In this document: positions 1 through 12,741 of the stretch, one piece after another
Position numbering within the stretch: position 1 is the stretch's first letter
Layout of the letters: each line of letters begins with the position of its first letter
From: Symsagittifera roscoffensis
Taxonomy: Eukaryota > Xenacoelomorpha > Acoela > Convolutidae
Direction: 5' to 3'
DNA length: 64,000 nucleotides
Assembly: GCF_963678635.1 (NCBI RefSeq)
Contig: NC_087064.1
Span: forward strand, 64,721,548-64,785,547
Translations under genes and position numbers: made by a program
Notes under the pieces: model-generated
The model's database searches: none
What the model saw: only the letters and a program-made list of their open reading frames with translations
What the model was told of the DNA's origin: nothing

Positions 1-436
1 ACAAAAAGTCTTCCAATATTTGGGAAAGTTCTTTGATTTTGTCTAAAGTATAGTTGACATAGGCAAATTGTTTCATTGCTTCATTTCTTTTTGCAGTGAA
101 GAGTCGTATCATAATGTAGGTTGGTTTGTTCACGTTGTACTTTTTGATTGTGGCACACAACCTCCTGATTTTGTATGTTGCTACTTCATATATTCTATTA
201 GATATGTCAAGCTCCTGGTCCACAGTTGATACTTTGCCAAATTTGGCTTCATAATTAGATACGAGTCCAATGTTTACAGCATCGTGATCAACGGTATTAC
301 GGATTGCCGATATTGCTTCGCCTTCTTTTTCACTAAGATAGACTTGTTGGGATTTTTCAAATTGTCCCAAATCATTAATTTTTAAAAGTTGAAAGAACGG
401 TTCAAAGTGATTTCCCCCTTGTAGGGTTTTTATGAC
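1..436 (-). pseudogene. Exon-like coding fragment, copy A (partial)
   Basis: Minus-strand frame matching the 6,050-6,511 exon with amino-acid changes; its stop codon lies beyond the window edge. Upstream is the same ATTTGCTAG-type acceptor. Protein family not recognised. Confidence 0.4.
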
Positions 437-928
437 CTAGCAAATTTCCCAATTCTTGTTTGATTTTTGGAGAACTCAATATAAATGGGATTAGTGTCTT
501 TTCTTGAGTACATTTTTGAAACTGGTCAGATGAAGAGAAATGAGAAAAAGTATTTTGAGATTAAATGAAATTGGAAGTAAGCAATATCAGTCATTCAATT
601 AACCATAAAAGGTAATAAAAACTTAAATGGATTTTTTGTTTGAGGTTTCCAAATATGGAATTGGGTAGATGTTAGTGTTTCTATATAAATCCACAATACT
701 CAGCTAAAGTCATTGTTCCTGATTACTGCTGCTATGTGTCAGGCTCTTCCCAGCTATTATTCAGATTATTGTCAAAAATCGCTATTTATTTCTGTTTCCA
801 GCTAGTTTTACAAAAAATACATAGTAACCCAAAATTTTTGTGTGTCTAACCACAATTCTTTATGTTCTTTGGAGATTTGCAAGTTGACTTTGATTGTAAA
901 AGGAACATATTTAGCCAAAATTTTGCAG

Positions 929-1140
929 AGATTAGGGAAATATTTTTACGTATATCAGGAAATTGACTGTCTCTACAATTTGCTCAAACACAGATTCAAG
1001 TTTTGTTACATCAAGCCGAGAAGTGTTCAGTCAGCTTAGTCGAGCAGATCGACATCACTTATGATGGGAAGGAGCGGAAAATATACCTAGTATTGCAAAG
1101 AGAGACTGATTCGGAAAAAACTAAAGAGACGTTATCTTAG
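929..1140 (+). pseudogene. Plus-strand exon-like frame, copy A
   Basis: Follows a good acceptor (AAAATTTTGCAG). After an in-frame TGA it encodes FAQTQIQVLLHQAEKC … VEQIDITYDGKERKIYLVL … to TAG. The frame recurs in all six blocks. An overlapping frame (842-1,039) is also open but lacks conserved substitutions. No family recognised. Confidence 0.35.
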
Positions 1141-1445
1141 TTCTAATCAAAAATTTGCTTCCACCTAAACTCATGATTCAAGTCGAAAAAATGAAATTTC
1201 AAAAAAAGAATCTGATTTGTTGAAGATTGCTGATTGTTTTATTGATTGTTATGGTTCTGTGAGTAGTAATTATGCCAGCTTTGTGATGAAATAATCAACA
1301 GTCTTACAATGTTCTCTAAATAGTTTGCATTGATAAGTCTTTAAAACTAAGTTTTGGTTCATGAACACTTAATTCAAATGAAAAGCTAACCAAATTTGCA
1401 AACAAATTGGAAACTCGAAAAAATGTTGAGAAAAACAAAATTGAG

Positions 1446-1885
1446 TTAGTTTTCGAGTTCGCTGTCACTTTCTTCTATGTGCCACACCATATTTTCTTCT
1501 AAACAGAGCTAAATTATCATGTTCAACCTTAAATTTTTCTTTCTTGTACCTTCTATCACAAATTTTTTCAATTTTTCGCCAACCATATAGGGAAATTCTT
1601 AAGGGACTGAAACACTTCTTCAGATCTCTGTAGATTATTTCAAACTCATCCATTTTTTCATAAAAAGTCATTTGTAGTAAATGTTCACTTGTAAGCCAAG
1701 AAAAACTATTTCCTTATCCAAGATCCGCAACTTCATGAAAAGATTTTTTCACTTGAATCATATGAAAAACCGTACTTTTTTCTCAAAAGTGACATAGACA
1801 TAACCAATTCTTTTCTAAATTCTCCATATCTTTCACTCTCGAGTTCTCTCCATTCTGAAAGATCTTTGACAATTTGATCATTAGA
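1446..1885 (-). pseudogene. Minus-strand terminal exon-like frame, copy A
   Basis: Starts after an acceptor (AAAAAAATCTCCCAG) and reads SNDQIVKDLSEWRELESE … MSLLRKKYGFSYDSSEK … FYEKMDEFEIIYRDLKKC … KVEHDNLALFRRKYGVAH … ending ELEN-stop. About 146 codons, with a TAA inside (…VADLG-stop-GN…). The sequence is charged and helical with Tyr-Gly-Phe motifs; I do not recognise a family. Six copies exist, each with different damage. Since the sense frame is clearer than the other frames in every copy, it probably derives from the last exon of a duplicated host gene. Confidence 0.5.
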
Positions 1886-3149
1886 CTGGGAGATTTTTTT
1901 AAATTTGAGAATCATGACAACTTTGGTACCAATTTCAAGCTGGATGCAGTAACTCTGCCCGTTCTGTTTTGATTGGTTTCAACTTTTGCTAAAGATTTCT
2001 GTTTCTTCCAAACATTTTACTCATGTTAACAGAATGAACCAAACAGTACGAGATTTTCAATTAAAATGAAAAATGTTAATTACAGCTATAAATTTTGCTG
2101 ACATTCTTTTAAAATTTTGTGATCTCATTTAAAATTTTCACCACACTTGGCTGATTTCAATTGTTTATAAAGGGTTTCGTAGAATAAAAATTTAATGTTG
2201 AACTGAAGCTAATTTTGAAAGGTTTTATAAAAAGGAAGAATTTCCTTGAAAACAATTCCTATTAATCACCTCCTTGGTTGATTAACTTTACTGAGAAATA
2301 AAAAACTGGCAAGTTAACTAAAAATTGTAAATTTTTTCATCAAACTCATCACTTTAGAGTTGATTCTGGAATTCTGATTGGTTGAATTTTTGTTGGATAT
2401 TTCTAGAACTTCAAAAAAATCTAGAATTTATTGTGTAATGACATCTTATAGAATTCGAGAATTTAATCTGTAGTTTCTAAAAAGTAGAAGATTCTAGAAT
2501 TTAATGAATAACGATGTCAATTTATCTGCTGCAAATGTTCTACAACATTCCTAGCTATGCCGAGAATCTTGTCAGATCCTCTAACTTTTTTTTTTCAAAT
2601 ACTTTTTTTAATGATAATTGATAATTTTTGTAAAAACTTTTGTCAAATCTCTTTTTTTCTAGCTTGAACCATTTTTAACATATAAATCAAAATAGGTTTC
2701 ATTACGTGTGCTAAAAATTGTCAAGAATTTTTGCAAGACGCTTTAAAAATTTCGAATTGTTTTTCAAATTGAAAAAATAGTTTTCAACTTTTCACAAGTG
2801 TGCAAAATGATCTGAGTTTTTTTGATAAAATGCTTGTTTTTTCTTGGTTTTTTCAACAACTATCCAAAATTTCAACTGTGTTTCTTAAATGATTTAGCGA
2901 AAGACGCAAAATTTTAATGTACCAAGCACGTCGACCCATTTCTTTAGAAAACTTCTACCTACTTTCACCGCTATTCCCTATGTTAACACATGGTTTTCTT
3001 TTGCTTCTGATCAGCAAACATGCAAAAAATAGTTTTCTACAGGATTATGTTTTGAACAAAAATTTCATAAGGATAGATAATTCACTGTGCTTAAATAGTG
3101 AATTCAGAAAAATTGTAATGATTTATTTTTTCAAGATGCTAAAAGTGTT

Positions 3150-3500
3150 CAATTTTTTCTAGAAAATGTGGAAAGTGTTTCAATTTTTTTAGTTAAAAAG
3201 CAAAATTTGTTTCACTCTTTTCGCCACAATTCGAAAATGTTTCAATTTTTCCAGCAAAATGCGAAAAGTGTTTCATTTTTTCCGATTTTATTCCAATTGT
3301 GCTTCAAATTTTTCCCACGAATGCAAAAAGTGTGTCGCTTTTTTTTAACAAAATGCGAAAAGCGTTTCACCTTTTTTTCGACAAAATTCGAAAACATTTT
3401 CAGTTTTTTTTGACAAGATGCGAAAAAGTGTTTCACTTTTTTTCCTACAAAAAATGAGAAAAAAAATTCATTTGTTTTTGACAAGATGCGAAAAACCATC
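3150..3500. repeat. ~32-bp minisatellite, copy A
   Basis: Nine to ten degenerate units of the type AAAATGCGAAAAGTGTTTCA followed by a T-rich run; GTTTCA-type cores fall at about 3,172, 3,207, 3,239, 3,269, 3,302, 3,332, 3,364, 3,396 and 3,429. The Phe/Lys-rich ORFs over it on both strands are artefacts of the repeat. Confidence 0.8.
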
Positions 3501-3589
3501 AGGTATTTATTACTTGTGTACATTTTTTCTATTTGTTTTTTCTCTAATAGGTGTGCAAAAATTGTGCAGGATTGTATTTTGAACAAAAT

Positions 3590-4633
3590 CTTCATAAAGT
3601 GAAATCGTAAAGAAAAACAGTAGAAAATCATAAGTCAGAAAAATGATTTTCTATGTTTGGTTGAATTTAAAAGAGAAAAAAGAAATTTCTCCTATGTTTT
3701 TAGAGAAGTTATTGTTGTATATTTTCTAGGTCAGTAATCAATTTCTTTTGTGAGAAAAACAGTAGAAAATTGTAATTCAGAAAAAAATCAGCCCCCATTA
3801 TAAGCTTAAATTTTCACTACTCTATGAACACTTTACAAGTACTAAACAAGGAAAACTTTGAAACAGTAACTGGGCAAAACCTCAAATTAGTCGATGTTTT
3901 ACAAAAATCCAATTTCTACAATATTTGAAGAAAAAAAAGCATTCATTAGCGTATATTATGCACCTTTACTACAAATCTATCGCAATAAAATCTCCGCAAG
4001 CTAGTTTTTACGCAATGGAGTTTTTACTGAGGAGTAAAGATTCTTAGATCGATTTCCATTGAAAGTTTCAGGACAATTCGAACTCGATTGTTGCTAATTT
4101 TGTCATCAATCAGAACTTTTGAATAAAAAAAATAAATGACAGATCAAGAATAATTTTGTAAAACTGTATAAATTTTACTAGAGTTTTTCAAGTTTATTGT
4201 ATAAACTTTTCGGATGCAGTAAGATTTTTCATTCAAAATAATTTATCCTGTGTTTTTATTAAAAGTTTGATACATTTACCTTCTCTTGAAGTGTGTTTGG
4301 AGACTACTGAATTCATAATTAACATGATTATATTGTGCTTCTTTTTGATATGATTAATGAGTTCCTCACTGCTATATGCATAAAAGTTACAATTGGAACA
4401 CTTTGAAATGCTTCAATCCTTACGATGTCTGGATGCATTTTTAAATGTGTATTCTCGACCACATTCAAGATATGCAGATTTTTTAATACTATTCAGTGGC
4501 GGCATCTCAATGAGAAAAGAAAGAAAAGATAGGAGATTTAGATTGTCCCAAGTTTTAGAAAAGAAGGCTGAACAGCCTCAGAAGAATAGGAAGGTAAATA
4601 AAACAGTTAAGTGAATTTTTAATCCAATTGTTT
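3590..4633 (-). repeat. Inverted copy of the 24.5-25.4 kb segment
   Basis: Sequence from about 3,780 (…actctatgaacac…) to 4,620 is the reverse complement of a diverged copy at about 24,530-25,400, including the zinc-finger exon and its donor site. Confidence 0.65.
4280..4505 (-). pseudogene. C2H2 zinc-finger first exon, decayed copy
   Basis: ATG at 4,505, then a C-x11-H-x3-C-type half-finger (ECGREYTFKNASRHRKDC), an in-frame TGA, and a perfect C2H2 finger CX2CX12HX4H (CSNCNFYAYSSEELINHI then KKKH). The frame runs to a splice donor AGAGAAG|GTAAAT. Two zinc-binding motifs 8-10 residues apart suggest a DNA- or RNA-binding protein. The TGA makes this copy non-functional; the sister copy at 24,619-24,851 lacks the stop but has lost a finger Cys. 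Confidence 0.55.
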
Positions 4634-6049
4634 TTAACGTGAGAGAAAATTAAAACAGATGAAATTAAAATCATATAATCTAAATATGGAGTTTTCAAAA
4701 GTTTTGCTATCAACCAATCAGAATCGAGCGTTACTTATGAAGAAATTTTTTTTTTTTTGATATCAACCAATCAGAATTGAGCATTAATGGTCATGGATTT
4801 TTCAACAAAATTAATTTCGACCAATCAGAATTAAAGTCCACTTCGCATAGATTTTCCAACAATTTTGATATCAATTGTAGATATCGAGCATTCCTTCACA
4901 GGTGATAATTGTGGTAATAACCAGTCAGAATGGAGTATTCACAGATTTCAAAAAGATTTGTAGATCAGAATCGAATTATGTTTATGAAACTTCCCAATCA
5001 ATCAGTTTTAATGAAATTTTCCAACATAACTAGCATATATAATTGACACCAAAGTGGGATAAATGAGATTTTTTTGTCTGGCTTGTAATAGTTTTCCGAC
5101 ACTCAATTAAAATTTCGAAATTTCGATCCAAACTTTTTCGATTTGTTCTATTTCTAACTAGTGAAAAAAAAATTTAACAGAACAAAAATTTTTAGCAACT
5201 TGTTTTTGGTGTTTTGCAATATAAACAAGCGAAAGTCTTTTCAATTTTGATAATCGAATAAAAGATATTCTGACAAACCTAAGCTTTTTATTTGTATCAA
5301 ATTCAAAACGCAATCGGAATGATGTTCCTTATCTTTAATTTTTGTAAAATTGGTTGTTCCATTTTTCATGCTTTTTAACTCTTCTAAGCAAAAACATTGT
5401 ACTCTTCTTTTCTGATATCTATTCTTAATCTTTTAAACAAAATTATTGAACTTCCTGTGTTTCTATACAAGATAAACCTAACACAATCTCCTTTAACGTC
5501 ATCTTTCCGCCCTTCTTTTTGTTTTTTTTTGCAGTTTTTTTATCTTAAAACCTAATAAATGACCATTTTAGATATTGAAACCGCTTTTGATAGAAAATTA
5601 TTTTTTAATGAAATATACAAAGAAACTTGAAAAAGCTCAAGGTGTTGTATCATTTTTATTTTTTTTCTGAAATAACAATCAATATAAACATTTTTTCTTT
5701 TTCTCAAGAGTCTATATAGTGTTTAAAAACTTCATGTAGCCAATCAAAACCTCAAAATAAGGCAAAAAAATTGAGAAAAACCAATGAAATTCAGGAACTC
5801 AAAAATAATGATATTGTTTTCTACTAAACATTTAATCATGTTTTTAATTTTGTTCAAATAAGACCAGTTTTATTTAAATTTTGATGAAAGCATAAATTAA
5901 AAAATTAGCATTAATTTTTTTAAACAAATATTGGAAAACCAATTGCTAATTGCTTAGTGTTTTATTTCAATTTTGATTAGGTTGTATGTTTTGTCTGGTT
6001 TTGAACCAATAAAATTTCAATTACCAAACAAAAAAAGCAAATCAAAGCA
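4634..6049. repeat. Spacer segment with CCAAT-type array, copy 1
   Basis: Nearly identical to 14,220-15,632. In its first 350 bases it repeats CCAATCAGAAT(C/T)GAG-like motifs at about 4,716, 4,768, 4,822 and 4,920, spaced 50-100 bp. The rest is AT-rich with no gene seen. Confidence 0.8.
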
Positions 6050-6511
6050 TTACTGAGGCTTAAAGTTATCAACAAACAAAAAGTCTTCCAAAATTTGGGA
6101 AATCTTTTTGATTTTGTCCAAAGTATAGTTGACATAGGCAAATTGTTTCATTGCTTCATTTGTTTTTGCAGTGAAGAGTCGTATCTGAATGTAGGTTGGT
6201 TTGTTCACGTTGTACTTTTTGATTGTGGAACACAACCTACTGATTTGGTATGTTGCTACTTCATATATTCTATTAGATATGTCGAGCTCCTGGTCCATAG
6301 TTGATTCTTTGCCAGATTTGGCTTCATAATTAGATACGAGTCCAAGGTTTACAGCATCGTGATCAACGGTATTACGGATTGCCGATATTGCTTTGCCTTC
6401 TTTTTCACTAAGATAGACTTGTTGGGATTTTTCAAATTGTCCCAAATCATTAATTTTTAAAAGTTGAAAGAACGGTTCAAAGTGATTTTCCCCTTGTAGG
6501 GTTTTTGGGAC
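6050..6511 (-). pseudogene. Terminal exon-like frame of ~154 codons, copy B (intact frame)
   Basis: From a possible acceptor (ATTTGCTAG) the frame reads … HFEPFFQLLKINDLGQFEKS … LSEKEGKAISAIRNTVDHDA … NRIYEVATYQI … YVNYTLDKIKKISQILEDFL … NFKPQ-stop, unbroken for about 150 codons. This is notable in such AT-rich DNA. It is helical and charged, with no membrane segment; family not recognised. Copy A (1-436) is also open; copy D (15,633-16,094) has a CAA-to-TAA change. A last exon of a host gene is the likeliest source; the upstream exons are not identified. Confidence 0.5.
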
Positions 6512-7010
6512 CTAGCAAATTTCCCAATTCTTGTTTGATTTTTGGAGAATTCAATATAATTGGAACTCTAGTCTTTTCTTGAGTACATTTTTGAAGAGCA
6601 AACTGATCAGATGAAGAGAAATGAGAAAAATGATTTTGAGATTAAATGAAATTGGAAGTAAGCAATATCAGTCATCCAATTAACCAAAAAGGTAATAAAA
6701 ACTTAAATGGAATTTTTGTTTGAGGTTTCCAAATATGGAATTGGGTAGATGTTAGTGTTCCTATATAAATCCACAATACTCAGCGAAAGTCAGTGTTCCT
6801 GATGACTGCTGCTATGTGTCAGGCTCTTCCCAGCTATTATTCAGCTTATTGTCAAAAATCGCTATTTATTTCTGTTTCCAGCTAGTTTTACGACGAAAAA
6901 TACATAGTAACCCAAAATTTTTGTGTGTCTAACCACAATTCTTTATGTTCTTTGGAGATTTGTAAATTGCATTTGGTTGTAAAAGGAACATATTTAACCA
7001 AATTTTGCAG

Positions 7011-7222
7011 AGATTAGAGAAATATTTTTACGTATATCAGGAAATTGACTGTCTCTACAATTTGTTCAAACACAGATTCAAGTATTGTTACATCAAGCCG
7101 AGAAGTATTCAGTCAGCTTAGTCGAGCAGTTCAATATAACTTATGATGGGAAGGATCGGCAAATATACCTAGTATTGCAAAAAGAGACTGATTCGAAAAA
7201 AACTAAAGAGACGTTATCTTAG
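7011..7222 (+). pseudogene. Plus-strand exon-like frame, copy B
   Basis: Same frame as at 929-1,140 but with several amino-acid changes (for example AEKYSVSLVEQFNITYDGKD), mostly conservative, and no new stop after the shared TGA. Confidence 0.35.
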
Positions 7223-7525
7223 TTCTAATCAAAAATTTGCTTCCACCTAAACTCATGATTCAAGTCGAAAAGTTGAAATTTCAAAATATGAATCTGATTT
7301 GTTGAAGATTGTTGATTGCTTTATTGATTGTTATGGTTCTGTGAGTAGTAATTATGTCAGCTTTGTGATAAAATAATCAACTGTCTTACAATGTTCTCTA
7401 AATAGTTTGCCCTGATAAGTCTTTAAAACTAAGTTTTGGTTCATGAACATAATTCAAATGAAAAGCTAACCAAATTTGCAAACAAAATGGAAACTCGAAA
7501 AAATGTTGAGAAAGACAAAATTGAG

Positions 7526-7966
7526 TTAGTTTTCGAGTTCGCTGTCACTTTCTTCTATATGTGCCACACCATATTTTCTTCTAAACAGAGCTAAACTATC
7601 ATGTTCAACCTTGAATTATTCTTTCTTTTACCTTCTATCACAAATTTTTTCAATTTTTCGCCAACCATATTGGGAAATTCTTAAGGGACTTAAACATTTC
7701 TTCAGATCTCTGTAGAGTATTTCAAACTCATCCATTTTTTCATAAAAAGTCATTTGTAGTAAATGTTCACTTGTAAGCCAAGAAAAACGATTTCCTCATC
7801 CAAGATCCGCAACTTCATGAAACGATTTTTCACTTGAATCAAATGAAAAACCGTACTTTTTTCTCAAAAGTGACATAGACATAACCAATTATTTTCTAAA
7901 TTCTCCATATCTTTCACTCTCGAGTTCTCTCCATTCTGAAAGATCTTTGACAATTTGGTCATTAGA
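7526..7966 (-). pseudogene. Minus-strand terminal exon-like frame, copy B
   Basis: Copy of the 1,446-1,885 exon. The acceptor is ATCTTCCAG. The internal stop is TGA here (TAA in copy A) at the same codon, which is a Tyr codon in the copy at 10,126. Confidence 0.45.
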
Positions 7967-9149
7967 CTGGAAGATTTTTTTAAATTTGAGAAACATGACA
8001 ATTTTAACACCAATTTCAAGCTGGATGCAGTAACTCTGCCCGTTTCGTTTTGATTGGTTTCAACTTTTGGTAAAGATTTCTGTTTTTTTTTCAAAAATTT
8101 TACTCATGTTAACAGAATGAGCCGAACAGTAGGAGATTTTCAATTAAAATAAAAAATGTTAATTTCAGCTGTAAATTTTGCTGACATTCTCTAAAAATAT
8201 GTGAACTCATTTAAAATTTTCACCACACTTGGCTGATTTCAATTGTTTATAAAGGGTTTCGTAGAATAAGAATTTAATGTTGACCTGAAGCTAATTTTGA
8301 AAGGTTTTATAAAAAGGAAGAATTTCCTTGAAAACAATTCCTATTAATCACCTCCTTGGTTGATTATCTTTACTGAGAAATAAAAAACTGGCAATGTAAC
8401 TAAAATTCGTAAATCTAGAAAGTTATTGTGTAATGACATCTTATAGAATTCGGGAATTTAATTTGTAGTTTCTAAAAAGTAGAAGATTCTAGAATTTAGC
8501 GAAAAACGATGTCAATTTATCTGCTGCAAATATTCTACAACTTTTCTAGCTATGCCGAGAATCTTGTCAGATCCTCGGACTTTTTTTTTTCAAATACTTT
8601 TTTAATGATAATTGATAATTTTTGTAAAGAGTTTTGTCAAATCTAATTTTTTCTAGCTTGAACCATTTTTAACATATAAATCTAAATTGGTTTCATTACA
8701 TGTGCTAAAAATTGTCAAGATTTTTTGCAAGACGCTTTAAAAATTTCGAATTGTTTTTCAAATTGAAAAATTAGTTTTCAACTTTTCACAAGTGTGCAAA
8801 ATGATCTGAGTTTTTTTGATAAAATGCTTGTTTTTTCTTGGTTTTTTCAACAATTATCCAAAGTTTCAACTGTATTTCTTAAATGATTTAGCGAAAGACG
8901 CAAAACTTTAATGTACCAAGCATGTTGACCTATTTCTTTAGAAAACTTCTACCTACTTTCACCGCTATTCCCTATATTAACACATGGTTTTCTTTTGCTT
9001 CTGATCAACAAACATGCAAAAAATAGTTTTCTACAGGATTATATTTTGAACAAAAATTTCATAAGGATAGATAATTCACTGTGCTGAAATAGTGAATTCA
9101 GAAAAATTGTAATGATTTATTTTTTCAAGATGCTAAAAGTGTTCAATTT

Positions 9150-9480
9150 TTTCTAGAAAATGTGGAAAGTGTTTCATTTTTTTTAGATAAAAAGCAAAAT
9201 TTGTTTCACTCTTTCCGCCACAATTCGAAAATGTTTCAATTTTTCCAGCAAAATGGAAAAAGTGTTTCATTTTTTTTCGATTTTATGTCAATTGTGCTTC
9301 ACATTTTTCCCACGAATGCAAAAAGTGGGTCGCTTTTTTTTAACAAAATGCGAAAAGCGTTTCACCCTCTTTTCGACAAAATTCGAAAACATTTTCAGTT
9401 TCTTTTTGACAAGATGCGAAAAAGTGTTTCACTTTTTTTCTACAAAAAATGAGAAAAAAATTCATTGACAAGATGCGAAA
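9150..9480. repeat. ~32-bp minisatellite, copy B
   Basis: Same degenerate GCGAAAA-GTGTTTCA unit as at 3,150-3,500; overlapping Phe/Lys-rich ORFs are artefacts. Confidence 0.8.
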
Positions 9481-9649
9481 AACCATCAGGTATTTATTAC
9501 TTGTTTAAATTTTTTCTATTGGTTTTTTCTCTAATAGGTGTGCAAAATAGGGTTTTTCTCTAATAGGGTTATAGTAGTAACATCTTTTAGCTAAGAGAAA
9601 TACATTTACATATATTAGAGAAATACATTTACATATATCAGGAAATTGA

Positions 9650-9823
9650 ATGTCTCTACAATTTGTTCAAACACAGATTCAAGTATTGTTACATCAAGCC
9701 GAGAAGTGTTCAGTCAGCTTAGTCGAGCAGATCGACATAACTTATGATGGGAAGGAGCGGAAAATATACCTAGTATTGCAAAGAGAGACTGATTCGGAAA
9801 AAACTAAAGAGACGTTATCTTAG
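9650..9823 (+). CDS. 57-residue small ORF, copy B'
   Basis: Here the codon after the shared TGA is ATG, giving a complete small ORF: MSLQFVQTQIQVLLHQAEKC, then VEQIDITYDGKERKIYLVLQ, ending KETLS-stop. The identical-length frame is at 19,324-19,497. The other four blocks have CTG at this position. It could be a microprotein or just an exon remnant; no family recognised. Confidence 0.3.
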   Translation: MSLQFVQTQIQVLLHQAEKCSVSLVEQIDITYDGKERKIYLVLQRETDSEKTKETLS

Positions 9824-10125
9824 TTCTAATCAAAAATTTGCTTCCACCTAAACTCATGATTCAAGTCGAAAAATTGAAATTTCAAAACATGAATCTGATT
9901 TGTTGAAGATTGTTGATTGCTTTATTGATTGTTATGGTTCTGTGAGTAGTAATTATGTCAGCTTTGTGATAAAATAATCAACTGTCTTACAATGTTCTCT
10001 AAATAGTTTGCCCTGATAAGTCTTTATAACTAAGTTTTGGTTCAGCAACACTTAATTCAAATGAAAAGTTAACCCAATTTGAAACAAAATGGAAACTCAA
10101 AAATGTGTAAAAAGACAAAACTGAG

Positions 10126-10564
10126 TTAATTTTCGAGTTCGCTGTCACTTCCTTCTATATGTACCACACCATATTTTCTTCTAAACAGAGCTAAGTTATC
10201 ATGATGAACCTTAAATTTTTCTTTCTTGTACCTTCTATCACGAATTGTTTCAATTTTTTACCAACCCTGTAGGAAACTTCTTAAGGGACTGAAACACATC
10301 ATCGGATCTCTGTAGAGTATGTCAAAATCATCCATTTCTTAATAAATAGTGATTTGTAGTAAATGTTTACTTGTAAGCAAAAGAAAACTATTTCCGTAAC
10401 CAAGATCCACAATTTCATGAAAATATTTTTCACTTGAATCGTATAAAAGACCGTTTTTTTCTCAAAGGTGACATAGACATAACCAACTCTTTTCTAACTT
10501 CTTTAAGTCTTTTAATCTCGAGTTCTCTCCATTCTGAAATATCTATGATAATTTGGTCATTAGA
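10126..10564 (-). pseudogene. Minus-strand terminal exon-like frame, copy B'
   Basis: Copy of the 1,446-1,885 exon, keeping Tyr at the codon that is a stop in most others (GYGN), but with its own stops farther on. It ends ELEN-stop as elsewhere. Confidence 0.45.
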
Positions 10565-11784
10565 CTGGGAGATTTTTTAAAATTTGAGAATCTTGACATT
10601 TTTGGTACCAATTTCAAGCTGGATGCAGTAACTCTGCCCGTTTTGTTATGATTGGTTTCAACTTTTGGTACAGATTTCCGTTCCTTTCAAAAATAATACT
10701 CATGTTGATAGAATGAACGGAACAGTAGTAGATTTTCAAAGGAAATGAAAATTGTTATTTTCAGCTGTAAATTTTGCTGATATTCTTTAAAATATCTGAA
10801 CTCATTTAAAAATTTTACAACACTTGGCTGATTTTAATTGTTTATAAAGAGTTTTGTAGAATAAGAATTTAATGTTGACCTAAAGCTAATTTTGAAAGTT
10901 TTTTCTTAAAAAAAAGAAGAAGTTCCTTGAAAACTCCTCCTATTAATCAGCTCCTTGGTTGATTATCTTTATTGAGAAATAAAAAACTGGTAAATTAACT
11001 GAAATTCACAAATTTTTTCATCAACCTCGTCACCCTAGAGTTGATTCTGGAATTTCCATTGGTTAAATTTCTGTTGGATATTTCTAGAACTTAAAAAAAT
11101 CTAGAAGTGTAAAGACATCTTATAGAATTCGAGAATTTAATCTGTAGTTTCTAAAAAGTAGAAGATTCTAGAAGTTAATGAACAATGATGTCAATTTTTC
11201 TGCTGCAAGTATTCTACAACCTTTATTGTTCTATAAAAGTTTAAGTATAATGAAGTCATTTGCTCGGATGAAATTACTTTTTTTTGAATCAAAAGACACC
11301 TTCCTAGCTCTGTCGAGAATCATGTCAGACCCTCGGACTTTTTTTTTCAAATACTGTTTCTTAGGATAATTGGTAATTTGTTATAAGAACCTTGTCAAAT
11401 CTATTTTTTTCTGGCTCGAACCTTTTTAACATGTAAATCTATATAGGTTTTGTTACGTGTGCCAAAAATGGTCAAGAATTTTTGCAGGACGCTTTAAAAA
11501 TTTCGAATTTTTTCTTTTGGGTAGATGTTAGTGTTCCTATATAAATGCACAATACTCAGCGAAAGTCAGTGTTCCTGATGACTGCTGCTATGTGTCAGGC
11601 TCTTCCCAGCTATTATTCAGATTATTGTCAAAAATCGCTATTTATTTCTGTTTCCAGCTAGTTTTACGAAAAATACATACTAACCCAAAATTTTTGTGTG
11701 TCTAACCACAATTCTTTTATGTTCTTTGGAGATTTGCAAGTTGCATTTGATTGTAAAAGGAACATATTTAGCCAAATTTTGCAG

Positions 11785-11996
11785 AGATTAGGGAAATATT
11801 TTTACGTATATCAGGAAATTGACTGTCTCTACAATTTGTTCAAACACAGATTCAAGTTTTGTTACATCAAGCCGAGAAGTGTTCAGTCAGCTTAGTCGAG
11901 CAGATCGACATCACTTATGATGGGAAGGAGCGGAAAATATACCTAGTATTGCAAAGAGAGACTGATTCGGAAAAAACTAAAGAGACGTTATCTTAG
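11785..11996 (+). pseudogene. Plus-strand exon-like frame, copy C
   Basis: Nearly identical to the 929-1,140 copy, including acceptor and TAG. Confidence 0.35.
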
Positions 11997-12299
11997 TTCT
12001 AATCAAAAATTTGCTTCCACCTAAACTCATGATTCAAGTCGAAAAAATGAAATTTCAAAAAAAGAATCTGATTTGTTGAAGATTGTTGATTGTTTTATTG
12101 ATTGTTATGGTTCTGTGAGTAGTAATTATGCCAGCTTTGTGATAAAATAATCAACTGTCTTACAATGTTCTCTAAATAGTTTGCCCTGATAAGTCTTTAA
12201 AACTAAGTTTTGGTTCATGAACATAATTCAAATGAAAAGCTAACCAAATTTGCAAACAAAATGGAAACTCGAAAAAATGTTGAGAAAGACAAAATTGAG

Positions 12300-12741
12300 T
12301 TAGTTTTCGAGTTCGCTGTCACTTTCTTCTATATGTGCCACACCATATTTTCTTCTAAACAGAGCTAAATTATCATGTTCAACCTTAAATTTTTCTTTCT
12401 TGTACCTTCTATCACAAATTTTTTCAATTTTTCGCCAACCATAGAGGAAAATTCTTAAGGGACTGAAACACTTCTTCAGATCTCTGTAGATTATTTCAAA
12501 CTCATCCATTTTTTCATAAAAAGTCATTTGTAGTAAATGTTCACTTGTAAGCCAAGAAAAACAATTTCCTTATCCAAGATCCGCAACTTCATGAAAAGAT
12601 TTTTTCACTTGAATCATATGAAAAACCGTACTTTTTTCTCAAAAGTGACATAGACATAACCAATTTTTTTCTAAATTCTCCATATCTTTCACTCTCGAGT
12701 TCTCTCCATTCTGAAAGATCTTTGACAATATGATCATTAGA
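12300..12741 (-). pseudogene. Minus-strand terminal exon-like frame, copy C
   Basis: Copy of the 1,446-1,885 exon. Its second half is the cleanest: open from FYEKMDEFEIIYRD to AHIEESDSELEN-stop. The stop after VADLG is retained. Confidence 0.5.

Larger units (their letters stand above)
1..3560. repeat. Flank repeat block, copy A (5' end cut by the window)
   Basis: First of six related blocks (also 6,050-9,540, 9,541-11,516, 11,517-14,219, 15,633-19,200 and 19,201-21,500). Copy A and the 11,517 copy are the most alike. The block contains a minus-strand terminal exon-like frame, a plus-strand exon-like frame, a second minus-strand exon-like frame and a ~32-bp minisatellite at its right end. 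Confidence 0.85.
6050..9540. repeat. Flank repeat block, copy B
   Basis: Full copy of the block, closest to the 15,633 copy. It carries the same three exon-like frames and the minisatellite (9,150-9,480). Confidence 0.85.
9541..11516. repeat. Flank repeat block, diverged partial copy B'
   Basis: Starts at the middle of the block (plus-strand exon) and runs rightward until it is cut at about 11,516, where copy C begins. It pairs with 19,201-21,500 and is more diverged from the others. Confidence 0.8.

Noticed and set aside
842-1039. 65-residue plus-strand ORF (also 11,698-11,895) as a gene
   Set aside because: It overlaps the exon-like frame that is preserved in all six copies, and is itself disrupted in the other copies.
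2917-3162. 81-residue ORF repeated at 13,749
   Set aside because: The other block copies have a stop near its start, and it is hydrophobic AT-rich sequence without conserved substitutions.
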